A stretch of DNA of 64,000 nt. Source: Stomoxys calcitrans (Eukaryota; Arthropoda; Insecta; Diptera; Muscidae). Of this stretch, positions 1 through 11,518 are shown one piece after another. The notes below the pieces were generated by a model, which ran no database searches, had not been told where the DNA came from, and saw nothing but the letters and a program-made list of their open reading frames with translations. The position numbers and the translations under genes were made by a program. The first letter of the stretch is position 1. Each line of letters starts with the position of its first letter. The stretch lies in the NCBI RefSeq assembly GCF_963082655.1, contig NC_081555.1:31481266-31545265 (forward strand), read 5' to 3'.

Positions 1-625
1 GTAAAAGTCCTTGTTTTGATATTTGTCATTCTGTTTGTTACTACTCGAAATATTTGTCTGAGACCCCATAAAGTATATATATTCTTGATCGTCGCGACGT
101 TTTATGTCGATCTAGCCATGCCCGTCCGACTGTCTGTCGAAAGCACGCTAACTTCCGAAGGAGTAAAGCTAGCAGTTCAGTTCATAACCTGATATAGCTG
201 TCATATAAACAGATCTGGGGACTTGACTTCTTGAGCTTGTAGAGGTCGCAATTATTATCCGATGTGCCTGAAATTTTGTACGACGGATCTTCTCTTGACC
301 ATCAACATACGTGTTTATTATGGTCTGAATCGGTCTATAGTCCGATACAGCTTCCATATTAATCGATCTCTCTCTTTTACTTCTTGAGCCCACAAAGGAC
401 GCAATTCTTATTCGAATTGGCTGACATTTTACACAGGTCTCCAACATATAATTTAATTGTGGTCCAAACCGGACCCTATCTTGATATCGCTCTAATAGCA
501 GAGCAAATCTTTTCTTTTATCCTTTTTTGCCTAAGAAGAGATGCCGGGAAAAGAACTCGACAAATGCGACCCATGGTGGAGGGTATATAAGATTCGGCCC
601 GGCCGAACTTAGCACGCTTTTACTT
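1..625 (-). repeat. Interspersed repeat family R1, left-truncated copy
   Basis: Non-coding repeat ending at TTTACTTGTT near 625, preceded by the family hallmark GGCCCGGCCGAACTTAGCAC. Inside are degenerate units with a 'tatagctgtcatat' core and a conserved 'ctgtctgtcgaaagcacgct' block. At least seven related copies lie in this window, at 8437-9710, 18790-20455, 22654-23776, 35041-35590, 52960-53690, 57350-58440 and 59583-60850. The short open frames inside are not conserved between copies and are not called as genes. Confidence 0.8.
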
Positions 626-913
626 GTTTATTGATAACATGTACAGTACAATCGGGGTAAATTGAACACTCGGTCGAGTGAACGCATCTTTCGTACGAAC
701 CCCTATTTTCTACTTCTTCTGCCAAAAAGAGGAGGTTCTAAGAAAAAACAACTTAATTTTGCTCTAATTTCGACAAATTTTTTTTGGCAAAAATTTTTGT
801 GAACCTAAAATGCAAATATGTGTAACAGATTTTGAAAAATGCACTCAAAAATCATATATTATGTAATAAACCTTTTTTTTCCAGCCCAAGTTAGGTGAAC
901 TTTCTGAAAAAAT

Positions 914-1320
914 TGTTGTTGTTGTTGTAGCCACATTTTCATGTATAGCACGTTCCCGTCCAAAGGGCCGATCGCCGCGGGAACAGGGTGGCCATTTTTT
1001 ATTTAAAGGCGCCAATAACTGCCTTGTCGTACAAATTGAGCATCATTGACAATCAGTATTTCTGCAAGAGCCGGTGCCGCCCGCCCTCTCCCTGAAACTC
1101 TCCGCTTGGTTCCGTTGATTATCCGCGACTGCCGTTGCAGCTACTCCGTATGAAGCATTCCACAACCCGCAACCTGTGGACGCGTCCGGTAGCTTGCAGC
1201 CAAGCTTGTCGTGACAGTAATGAACACCACACAGATTGGACCCCAATGTTTCAGCCTGTGTGATGCTCAAAGCTATCTCATGCCGGGCAAGGGATAGCTG
1301 AACAGGCGTTGCATAATTAA
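914..1320 (-). repeat. LINE-associated module M, copy 1
   Basis: Starts with a GTT microsatellite and 'gtagccacattttc', then 'ccgcgggaacagggtg', 'aaaggcgccaata' and 'gccttgtcgta'. The same order of blocks recurs at 7236-7605 and, inverted, at 30180-30785. A diverged copy at 47830-48200 directly precedes an RTE-like endonuclease, so the module may be an untranslated or 5' portion of that LINE (inference). Confidence 0.6.
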
Positions 1321-2157
1321 TTCACTCTATCCCGACTCTAGAGTAATTTGAAGCCATCAGATGGCCCATGTAAACATAAATTACAAAACTAATTACAAAG
1401 ATATTAAAGCTATTCTCTAAAAAATATAAAATTCAAACATTTAACATCGAGAATTTAATATTTCATAGCTACTCCTTAAAACTTGAATCTAGCTGTTTCC
1501 CCGTTGAGAGAATCGTTCGCAGGGCCTTGGGAACCCTGCAACCCATAGTATTAGGAAAAAACCTATTCGTTTAATCATTGCAACGTCTATTCAATCAAAT
1601 AGTTTGCACAAGTGTGGACATTTATGAGTGACACATACCTGGCTAGCTCGTCAGTACCTCTTTTTATCCATTATACCATTACGATCTGATAGTCTTTCAC
1701 AGGATGCTGAGAATATCTCTCAAAAAGTTTCCACTTCACATGACATGACGATTTCGCTGAATCTTTGAACGGTGAGTTGGACTATGCCTACCGATGTTCG
1801 AACCGAATATGGTCCAAATCGGACTATATTTCCATATAGCCGCCTTATAGACCGATCTGACGAGAATATTTTCAGTTATTCATAGTAATTTATCACAATT
1901 TTCACAAAAAATTTGCATTTTCACAAAACCAAAACTGCCTGAAGGACAGTTCCAGTGCTTTTGCGTAGTGCCAGAAAGTTCTTAACTGTTGGCTGCAATT
2001 TTTGTCTTAGTATTGTATCGAAAATCTCAATGGTTTGGCTGACAAAAGTCTGAGAAATCAAAATCTGGAGGCTTGATTTTCACCGTAGACGCATGGTCTA
2101 GTGGACTCTTTTGCTGAGTACAATCCCAGGAATAAGAAACGACAAGGTCCTATTAAG
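1321..2157. other. Unassigned AT-rich intergenic stretch
   Basis: No convincing ORF, splice-linked exon or RNA gene. A short fragment near 1790-1870 carries R1-like words ('tatatttccatatagccgcc'). Confidence 0.5.
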
Positions 2158-2441
2158 AATTTTTTATGTATGTGAAAATATATTATAATATAAAAATTCA
2201 CGATAGAGCGCCACCTATATGTGAAATTTTAAATTATAATACAGAAACCTAATACAAAAAATCCTAATACAAAAGTAATAACAACCAAATGCAAATATGG
2301 AAAAAATTCTAATATAAAAAAAAGAAATACAGACATAAATATGACGAAAAATGAAATTATTATAAAAATCAAAATAAAATACAAGTCGTAAAAGAAATAT
2401 GGATGTCGAATTAAATTCATCACTCAAAAGAAAAAATAGTC

Positions 2442-4608
2442 ACACTGTTGTCAACTGGGAAATAGTGGGCTGAAACCGTTTACAGGAAATATAATATGAA
2501 CCACGCTCTTTCCGAATCTATTCAATTTGGTGCCCTAAGTATTAAAGAAACCAAGATATTGGTAATTTTTGGCAAATTTTGGTCATTTATATATATGATG
2601 CCCCATTTTGCAGAGACAATGGCCCACTGTGGCCAATTGGGAAATAGTGGGCTGAAACCGTTTACAGGAAATATAATATGGAGCACGTTATTTCCGAATC
2701 TATTCAATTTGGAGCCCTAAGTATTAAAGAAACCAAGATATTGGCCATTTTCGGCAAAATTTGGTCGTTTATACATATGATGCCCCATTTTTCCAGGATA
2801 ATGGCCCACTGTGGCCAATTGGGAAATAATGGGCTGAAAACGTTTACAGGAAATATAATATGGAGCACGTTATTTCCGAATCTATTCAATTTGGAGCCCT
2901 AAGTATTAAAGAAACCAAGATATTGGCCATTATTGCCAAATTTTGGTCGTTTATACATATGATGCCTCATTTTTCCAGGATAATGGCCCACTGTGGCCAA
3001 CTGGGAAATAGTGGGCTGAAACCGTTTACAGGAAATATTATATGGACCACGCTCTTTCCGAATCTATTCAATTTGGAGCCCTAAGTATTAAAGAAACCAA
3101 GATATTGGTTATTTTTGGCATATTTTGGTCATTTATATATACTATGCCTCATTTTGCAGAGATAATGGCCCACATTGGCCAACTGGGAAATAGTGGGCTG
3201 AAACCGTTTACAGGAAATATAATATGGATCACGTTATTTCCGAATCTATTCAATTTGGAGCCCTAAGTATTAAAGAAACCAAGATATTGGCCATGTTTGG
3301 CAAAATTTGGTCATTTTTATATGTGATACCCCATTTTTCCAGGATAATGGCCCACTGTGGACAACTGGGAAATGGTGGGCTGAAACCGTTTACAGGAAAT
3401 ATTAAATGGACCACGCTCTTTCCGAATCTATTCAATTTGGAGCCCTAAGTATTAAAGAAACCAAGATATTGGCTATTTTTGCCAAATTTTGGTCGTTTAT
3501 ACATATGATGCCCCATTTTTCCAGGAAAATGGCCCACTGTGGCCAACTGGGAAATAGTGGGCTGAAACCGTTTACAGGAAATATAATATGGACCACGTTA
3601 TTTCCGAATCTATTCAATTTGGAGCCCTAAGTATTAAAGAAACCAAGATATTGGCCATGTTTGGCAAAATTTGGTCATTTTTATATGTGATACCCCATTT
3701 TTCCAGGATAATGGCCCACTGTGGACAACTGGGAAATGGTGGGCTGAAACCGTTTACAGGAAATATTAAATGGACCACGCTCTTTCCGAATCTATTCAAT
3801 TTGGAGCCCTAAGTATTAAAGAAACCAAGATATTGGCTATTTTTGCCAAATTTTGGTCGTTTATACATATGATGCCCCATTTTTCCAGGATAATGGCCCA
3901 CTGTGGCCAACTGGGAAATAGTGGGCTGAAACCGTTTACAGGAAATATAATATGGACCACGTTATTTCCGAATCTATTCAATTTGGAGCCCTAAGTATTA
4001 AAGAAACCAAGATATTGGCCATGTTTGGCAAAATTTGGTCATTTTTATATGTGATACCCCATTTTTCCAGGATAATGGCCCGCTGTGGACAACTGGGAAA
4101 TGGTGGGCTGAAACCGTTTACAGGAAATATTAAATGGACCACGCTCTTTCCGAATCTATTCAATTTGGAGCCCTAAGTATTAAAGAAACCAAGATATTGG
4201 CTATTTTTGCCAAATTTTGGTCGTTTATACATATGATGCCCCATTTTTCCAGGATAATGGCCCACTGTGGCCAACTGGGAAATAGTGGGCTGAAACCGTT
4301 TACAGGAAATATAATATGGACCACGTTATTTCCGAATCTATTCAATTTGGAGCCCTAAGTATTAAAGAAACCAAGATATTGGCCATTTTTGGTAAATTTT
4401 GGTCATTTATATATACTATGCCCCATTTTGCAGAGATAATGGCCCACTGTGGCCGATTGGGAAATAGTGGGCTGAAACCGTTTAAAGGAAATATAATATG
4501 GACCACGCTCTTTCCGAATATATTCAATTTGGAGCCCTAAGTATTAAAGAAACCAAGATATTGGGCATTTTTGGCAAAATTTGGTAATTTTTATATATGA
4601 TGCCCCAT
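2442..4608 (+). repeat. Direct tandem array, 182-bp unit, ~12 copies
   Basis: The block beginning atgga/gccacg recurs at 2496, 2678, 2860 and so on to 4498 at an exact 182-bp period with no indels. From 3224 to 4316 two unit types alternate, giving a dimeric 364-bp higher-order repeat present three times. Each unit contains a 74-codon open frame, but 182 is not a multiple of 3 and the frames overlap between units, so this is a by-product of low divergence and not a gene. Confidence 0.9.
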
Positions 4609-4620
4609 TTTTCCAGGATA

Positions 4621-6215
4621 ATGGGGCATCATATATATAAATGACCAAAATTTGCCAAAAATGGCCAATATCTTGGTTTCTTTAATACTTAGGGCTCCAA
4701 ATTGAATAGATTCAGAAAGAGCGTGGTCCATATTATATTTCCTGTAAACGGTTTCAGCCCACTTTTTTCCAGCTGGCCGTAGTGAGCCATTATCCTGGAA
4801 AAATGGGGCATCATATATAAAAATGACAAAAATTTGCCAAAAATGGCCAATATCTTGGTTTCTTTAATACTTAGGGCTCCAAATTGAATAGATTCGGAAA
4901 TAACGTGGTCCATATTATATTTCCTGTAAACGGTTTCAGCCCACTATTTCCCAGACGCCACAGTGGGCCATTATCTCTGCAAAATGAGGCATAGTATATA
5001 TAAATGACCAAAATTTGCCAAAAATGGCCATTATCTTGGTTTCTTTAATACTTAGGGCTCCAAATTGAATAGATTTGGAAAGAGCGTGGCCCATATTATA
5101 TTTCCTGTAAACGGTTTCAGCCCACTTTTTTCCAGTTGACCACAGTGGGCCATTATCCTGGAAAAATGGGGCATCACATATAAAAATTACCAAATTTTGC
5201 TAAAAATTGCCAATATCTTGGTTTCTTTAATACTTAGGGCTCCAAATTGAATAGATTCGGAAATAACGTGGTCCATATTATATTTCCTGTAAACGGTTTC
5301 AGCCCACTATTTCCCAGACGCCACAGTGGGCCATTATCTCTGCAAAATGAGGCATAGTATATATAAATGACCAAAATTTGCCAAAAATGGCCATTATCTT
5401 GGTTTCTTTAATACTTAGGGCTCCAAATTGAATAGATTTGGAAAGAGCGTGGCCCATATTATATTTCCTGTAAACGGTTTCAGCCCACTATTTCCCAATT
5501 GGCCACAGTGGGCCATTATCCTGGAAAAATGGGGCATCATATATAAAAATGACCAAATTTTGCCAAAAATGGCCAATATCTTGGTTTCTTTAATACTTAG
5601 GGCTCCAAATGGAATAGATTCGGAAAGATCGTTTTCCGTATTATATTTCCTGTAAACGGTTTCAGCCGACTATTTCCCAATTGGCCACAGTGGGCCATTA
5701 TTTCTGCAAAATGGGGCATAATATATATAAATGACCAAAATTTGCCAAAAATGGCCAATATCTTGGTTTCTTTAATACTTAGGGCTCCAAATTGAATAGA
5801 TTCCGAAATAGCGTGGTCCATATTATATTTCCTGTAAACGGTTTCAGCCCACTATTTTCCAGTTGGCCACAGTGGGCCATTAGCCTGGAAAAATGTGGCA
5901 TCATATATATAAATGGCCAAAATTTGCCAATATCTTGGTTTCTTTAATACATAGGGCTCCAAATTGAATAGATTCCGAAAAAGCGTGGTCCATATTATAT
6001 TTCCTATAAACGGTTTCAGCCCACTATTTCCCAGTTGGCCACAGTGGGCCATTATCTCTGCAAAATGGGGCATAATATATATAAATGACCAAAATTTACC
6101 AAAAATGACCAATGTCTTGGTTTCTTTAATACTTAGGGCTCCAAATTGAATAGATTCGGAAAGAGCGTGGTTCATATTATATTTCCTGTAAACGGTTTCA
6201 GCCCACTATTTCCCA
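4621..6215 (-). repeat. Inverted tandem array, same 182-bp unit, ~9 copies
   Basis: Reverse-complement copies of the left-array unit, with period 181-182 bp and one unit 10 bp shorter (near 5910-5935). The blocks at about 4940-5120 and 5305-5485 are nearly identical, so a 364-bp two-unit period is seen on this arm too. Confidence 0.9.
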
Positions 6216-6528
6216 GTTGACAACAGTGTGACTATTTTTTCATTTGAGTGATGAATTTAATTCGACATCCATATTTCTTTTACGACTTGTATTTTATTTT
6301 GATTTTTATAATAATTTAATTTTTCGTCATATTTATGTTTGAATTTCTTTTTTTTATATTAGAATTTTTTCCATATTTGCATTTGGTTGTTATTACTTTT
6401 GTATTAAGATTTTCTGTATTACGATTTTTGTATTAGGTTTCTGTATTATAATTTTAAATTTCACATATAGGTGGCGCCCTATCGTGAATTTTTATATTAG
6501 AATATATTTTCACATACATTAATTTTTT

Positions 6529-7235
6529 TTCCTCCATACTAATCGCCGCAGCCTAGTATGTAAAGTAAAGAACACTGACAAAAAACATGGAGGTCTCTCT
6601 AGTATTTTGGTCATAACTGCAAAGGTTGTAAATAGCTGCAGCGTATTTATTAGGTGGCCGCATCAACACTGCGAGAGAGTTTGATATGTCAACTCATTTA
6701 TAAATTCGCCGTACAAAAATATAAACTTTAAAATGAATAATTTATAAATTGTATTTACCGCTGGTATGTGTTTTAAACATAGGGTATATACTGGCAGGCG
6801 TCTAGCAATCTCATTCACTATCAGTTTCACTCAGGGAACTTAGGTCTATTGTGTCGCCCACGAAAGATTCAAAAAGCACAGAAGAACGGTGATAACATTT
6901 ACGTCAGTACAATGCCAGACAATAAATCGAAGAAGATTAGGAGCCAACATACATGACAAAACGGCCAGGAGGTCTGGAGAAGCTCCATCCAATATTTAAA
7001 GCTGTAGTAGTCAAGAATGGCGAAGATAATTTAGACATCAAAATTGATTTTGTGTAGCCATAATCCTACACCTACTCTCGCATTTTCATGGCAGTCTCAG
7101 TGGGTGGTAAATATCCTTGGTGGTGATTGAGCTCTAATTACAATCTTCCTATTTGAGCCATTTATTAGCATTCACTTGGTAGCTATCTACGGCTACAATA
7201 ACCTTATGAAAACTAGTTAAACCTGCCATCATGGT
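6529..7235. other. Unassigned intergenic stretch
   Basis: No ORF over 60 codons with gene-like composition, and no recognised mobile-element coding sequence. Confidence 0.5.
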
Positions 7236-7605
7236 GGTTTTGTGGTTGTTGTTGTTGTTTTAGTCACATTTTCAAATGGAGGTGGCGATCCTCGTCAAGC
7301 TCTAATAGATGAGCAAGCTTGTTCCGATCTTCGCGTGAAAAGATAAGCCTTTGGTTATGTAAAGGCGCCAATTACCCGCCTTGTCATATCGAGCATCATA
7401 GGCACTCAGTATTTATGCAAGAGTCGGTGCCGCCCGGACTCTCACTGAGACTCCGCTCGATACCGCTGATTGTCCGCGACTGCCGGTAGCGGACCGGTAG
7501 CTCACAGCTAAGCTTCTCGTGACAACAATGAACACCTCAATGTTCTAGCCTGTGTGGTGCTCACAGCTATCCCGCACGGGTGAGCGTTTTTGTTGTTGTT
7601 GTAGC
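7236..7605 (-). repeat. LINE-associated module M, copy 2
   Basis: GTT microsatellite, 'ggtggcgatcctcgtcaagc', then 'aaaggcgccaattacccgcc' and 'cttgtcatatcgagcatcat', in the same order as copy 1 at 914-1320. Confidence 0.6.
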
Positions 7606-7699
7606 AGTGTGAAAAAAATTGAACAGTAGGTGAAAAAATGTCGTAAATTATCGATTTTTCTTAAATATTGAAAATCTAAAATTTTGACACACACATTTT

Positions 7700-8436
7700 T
7701 TGGCGATTAAGGGATGTAAGGATCTTCGTGAATAATTAAGCCGTGCAAGAGTTCAGTGTAAAAAGGTAGCGGCTCGGTAAATAAAAGGAGTCTTCTTATC
7801 GTTAATATGTGAAATGTATTCCCACTAATACTTAATGGAATGCTCGTGACCAAATCATTACTATTTTCGACATAACAGAAAACAGGATTTAGAAGGAGGG
7901 CCACCTCCCAATTTCTTAGTCCAAAAATAAATTTCATACTCATAATCTTGTCCTACATATCTTTCACTTGACTATTATAAGCTTATGAGCGATCAATATG
8001 TGTGTTAAGAAGGTCAACTACCAAAAACATTTCATTTGAGTCCGCTATTGTCATGATCGCTTCATATGCCGGTTCGGAGGGTTTTTGGGGGCGCCCCCCA
8101 TATTTGAACCCCAGTTTTAGTATCAGATTCGTAATCTTCTCCCGCATATCTTTCATTCGTGTCCCATATTGACATGAATGTCCAAAATGTCTGTTGGGGG
8201 GAGATTTGTGTTTGGGGCTACCCCTTGGGTAAATGGGTTCAATTTTAAATATCTTTTCGGATTCTACTCTCCTATACCTTCCGGTTGATATCCATTTTGT
8301 TCGAATAGTTTGATACCCATTTTGTTTCAATCCCCATATATAGTCTATTTCTCCTTCCAGACCAAACCACACAATCTGTAAAAAGTTCGATTTAGTTACT
8401 TTTGACTGTAAGCGAAACAAACATACTAACACAAAT
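7700..8436 (-). repeat. Degenerate repeat family R2
   Basis: Contains words such as 'cgcatatctttcattc' and 'cccatattgacat', the reverse complement of the R2 units at 40950-41960 ('gggactcaaatgaaaggtat'). The proximal 100 bp also resemble the SINE-S1 tail. A 149-codon open frame on the - strand (7983-8432) lies wholly within this repeat, matches no family I know, and is not called as a gene. Confidence 0.5.
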
Positions 8437-9710
8437 TCTTTTTATACCCACCACCGAGGGATGGGGTCATATTCATTTTGTCATTCCGAAATATCCATTT
8501 CCGTCCCTATAAAGTATATATATTCTCCGTCCGTCTGTCCGTCCGCCCGTTTGTCTGCTGAAATCACGCTACAGTCTTTAAAAATAGAGATATTGGACTG
8601 AAACTTTGCACAGATTCTTTTTTTGTCCTTAAGCAGTTTAAGTTCGACTGATTAAGGACAGACAGTCGATCTGTATGGACCCATCCGCCGATTTAGGGTC
8701 TTAGGCCCATAAAAGCCACATTTATCATCCGATTTTGCTGAAACTTGGGACAGTGAGTTGTGTTAGGCCCTTCGACATTCTTCGTCAATTTGGCCTAGAT
8801 AGGTCCAGATTTGGATATAGCTGCCATATACCCGATCCGCCGATTTAGGGTGTTAGGCTCATAAAAGCCACATTTATTATCCGATTTTGCTGAAATTTGG
8901 GCCAGTGAGCTGTGATAGGAACTTCGACATCCTTCTTGACTTTGATCCTGATCGGTTCAGATTTGGATATAACTGTCATATAGACCGATTTCTTGATTTT
9001 AAGTCTTACGGCCATAAAAGGTGCATTTATTGCCCGATTTCGCCAAAATTTGGGACAGTGAGTTGTGTTAGGCCTTTCGACATATTTCTTTAATTTTGCT
9101 CAGATCGGTCCAGATTCGGATATAGCTGCTACATAAACCGAATCACTTGATTTAGGGGTTTGTGGCCATAAAAGGCGAATTTATTGTCCAATGTCGCCGA
9201 AATTTCGATATATTTCTTTAATTTGGCTCAGATCGGTCCAGATTTGGATATAGCTGCCATATAGACCGATCTCTCGATTTAAGGTTTTGGCCCCATAAAA
9301 GGCGCATTTATAATCCGATTTCGTCGAAATTTGGGACAGTGAGTTGTGTTAGGAACTTCGACATTTTTCTGTAACTTGGCTCAAATCGGTCCAGATTTGG
9401 ATATAGCTGCCATAAAGACCCATATAAAAGGCGCTCATATTATCCAATTTCATTGAAATTTGACACAGTGACTTATGTTAGGCTTTTCGATATCTGCATC
9501 GTATATGGTTCAGATCGTTTTTTTAGATATAGCTAATAAAAAGGGCAATGTTTTGCTATACACAACTGACCAATGACTTGTACTTATAAGTATTTGGTCC
9601 AAATCGGAACATATTTCGCTATAGCTGCTATGGGGCATAAGATATGTATTTTTCACCGGATTTGGGTATCCGCTGGTGGGTATCCAATGCCTTTTTACTT
9701 GTTTATACAT
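8437..9710 (-). repeat. R1 repeat, long copy with internal tandem units
   Basis: Runs from 'ataccca ccaccgaggg' to TTTACTTGTTTAT. About six diverged units of 150-180 bp each contain a 'gatatagctgccatatagac' core, 'gggacagtgagttgtgttag' and 'ccataaaaggcgcatttat'. Confidence 0.8.
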
Positions 9711-11361
9711 ATTTCGTCAAAGCTCTGTTTTTTATTGAAAATTCCGTTTACCAGTCACCCGCTTCAAACTAGAGTAAACAATATTCCCATTTAAGGATAT
9801 TGATAAGTTCTGGTAGAAATTTGTTACCAGTAGCGTGTGCCGCCGCTGTGACTAAAAGGGAAAATATGTACGGCGATGGGGCAGTTGTTCGAAATGACCG
9901 GCTTTCGGAAATTGTAATGTCGTCCTTCCCTGTGTTTTTTTTTCATGCGCCTCTCAGTGCAACATATTTTAACTGTCAGTTGTGAGGGGGCCGATAGGTT
10001 GACAATAGCATTAAAATAGAGATAAAAAGGGAGAGGACTATATCTATAGAGATAGACATCAAGAGTGCTGGTGTGGAGCGTAATATTGCGTGTGTGAGGC
10101 GTACATATGTGAGTGACTCTATGTGTGTTCTTTCATGCAGGGCCCGGAATAATATTGCTTTACAATTTCCTTTGTAAAGAACCAAGAACCAAGAACCATG
10201 TAACATATCTACCTAATGTGTTAAATTGAAGTAAATTGTTGTGTTCCGTAGTGTTGCCTGTGTTCCTCCTTCATTCAACTACCAGAGGAGGGTATGCAAC
10301 AACATAATAGACACACACACACATACACATGAAAATAGATAATGGTATGGAATTGCCCGAGCGAGCCTTTAGCTATCAAATAACTACCTTGCGTATCCTT
10401 TTGCCTTTCACACAAAAAAACATACGCGCGATGCTCTCATTCTCTTTTTTGCATTACTACTCTCTGTACTCTCAATTCGAGCATATCCTCAGTTCTGTCA
10501 GTCATGCTCAAAAGGACATTCGTTCGTTGCAATAGACCGACCATCGTTTCAGGACAGAGAAGAAACATTTTTTTTCTGTATGTGTATAGAATTTTTGTTA
10601 AAAATGTTTCATTCAATATTTTCACTTAAAAACTCCTCAAAACTGTTGAATGCTTGAACAAAATCAAAAAATGTTTGAATTGTGCAAAAAATTGACGTAA
10701 GAATCCAGTGCAATTTGTGTTATTAGGCAGTATTTTTTTGCCAATGTTCGTTTTTGCTGTGTGTGTTGTTCTTTTTTTCATCTTCATTTTCGCCTTTGTA
10801 CCAAGGGTACAAACTAGTGTCTGGATGTGTCCACAAATGTGACATTTCACTTGAGAAAAGTTTAATATTTTTTATTTTTAATCCATGACCATAATGGCGG
10901 TGTGTGTACCTACTACAAACTTGTACAAATGCACAAAGGCTGCTCCTCTTGTATAGAGAAGCAGCATTAGTTAGTGAAATGCATTAGACAAATATTGTTG
11001 GTGGCATTTGGAAAAAGTGTCCTGTGATGAGTACAACGAATGGTTAACACACCCGTGTGTTTTATGATTGGAATGTATTGAGAATTTTTCGGTCAGCATA
11101 TATACACAAAAACCGGTCGGTTGGTCGTTCTGTCGGTCGGTGGTCTACATTGTATTGCTGTGTGCCGTGCCGTGCAGTGGTGGACTCAAAAGAAATTGAA
11201 GCATCCAAAGTTTTTGGTCCCAAATACGAAATGAATCCATTGATCAATTGTTTAAGTATCATTATTTCTATCAACATTGGGTGCGGGAGTGGCAAGAAAT
11301 TTGTTGTGTGAATGTCCTTCAAATGTAAATCGGCTCTTTTTCTTTTTCTTTTAATTGACAG
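9711..11361 (+). other. Upstream region of p190, probable 5' UTR/promoter territory
   Basis: No long ORF. The sequence ends in a pyrimidine-rich tract and a CAG-type acceptor at 11360-11361, just before the p190 start, so at least one non-coding 5' exon must lie upstream. I could not place the transcription start or the 5' exon. CA microsatellite at about 10310-10330. Confidence 0.45.
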
Positions 11362-11368
11362 ATAAAAG

Positions 11369-11518
11369 ATGAAAACGTTTAATATATCGGTCATCGGTCT
11401 CTCGGGGACTGAGAAGGACCGAGGACAAGTCGGTGTGGGCAAATCATGCTTATGTAACAGATTTATAAGGCCCATGGCCGATGATTACTTCATAGATCAC
11501 ATATCAGTTTTGAGTCAG
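11369..11518 (+). CDS. RhoGAPp190: p190 coding exon 1
   Basis: Residues 1-50, opening [13 protein letters not shown] and carrying the G1/P-loop GQVGVGKSC. The donor is CAG|GTAAGT. Seven bases of 5' UTR (11362-11368) follow the upstream acceptor. Confidence 0.95.

Larger units (their letters stand above)
2166..6520. mobile_element. Foldback element F1 with inverted arrays of a 182-bp repeat
   Basis: A 4.36-kb element whose halves are near-perfect inverted copies. Unique-sequence outer arms (2166-2445 and 6225-6520) both read ATGTATGTGAAAATATATT inward. Inside them lie about 12 direct units (left) and about 9 inverted units (right) of a 182-bp repeat, meeting at a 12-nt loop at 4609-4620. An 8-bp AATTTTTT borders both ends (2158-2165, 6521-6528), a possible target-site duplication, although the word is low-complexity. 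There is no transposase, so the element is non-autonomous. It resembles foldback/FB-type elements in architecture; superfamily is not certain. Confidence 0.85.

Noticed and set aside
2496..6175. Series of 74- and 61-codon ORFs with almost identical sequence on both strands
   Set aside because: They follow the 182-bp tandem unit on either strand, the period is not a multiple of 3, and no start or splice context is shared with host genes. Repeat artefact.
2166..6520. CRISPR-like array
   Set aside because: Regular 182-bp spacing but no repeat-spacer alternation, the genome is eukaryotic, and the whole unit is conserved.
7983..8432. 149-codon - strand ORF
   Set aside because: Lies completely in the R2 repeat, with no recognisable domain, and other R2 copies do not keep it open.
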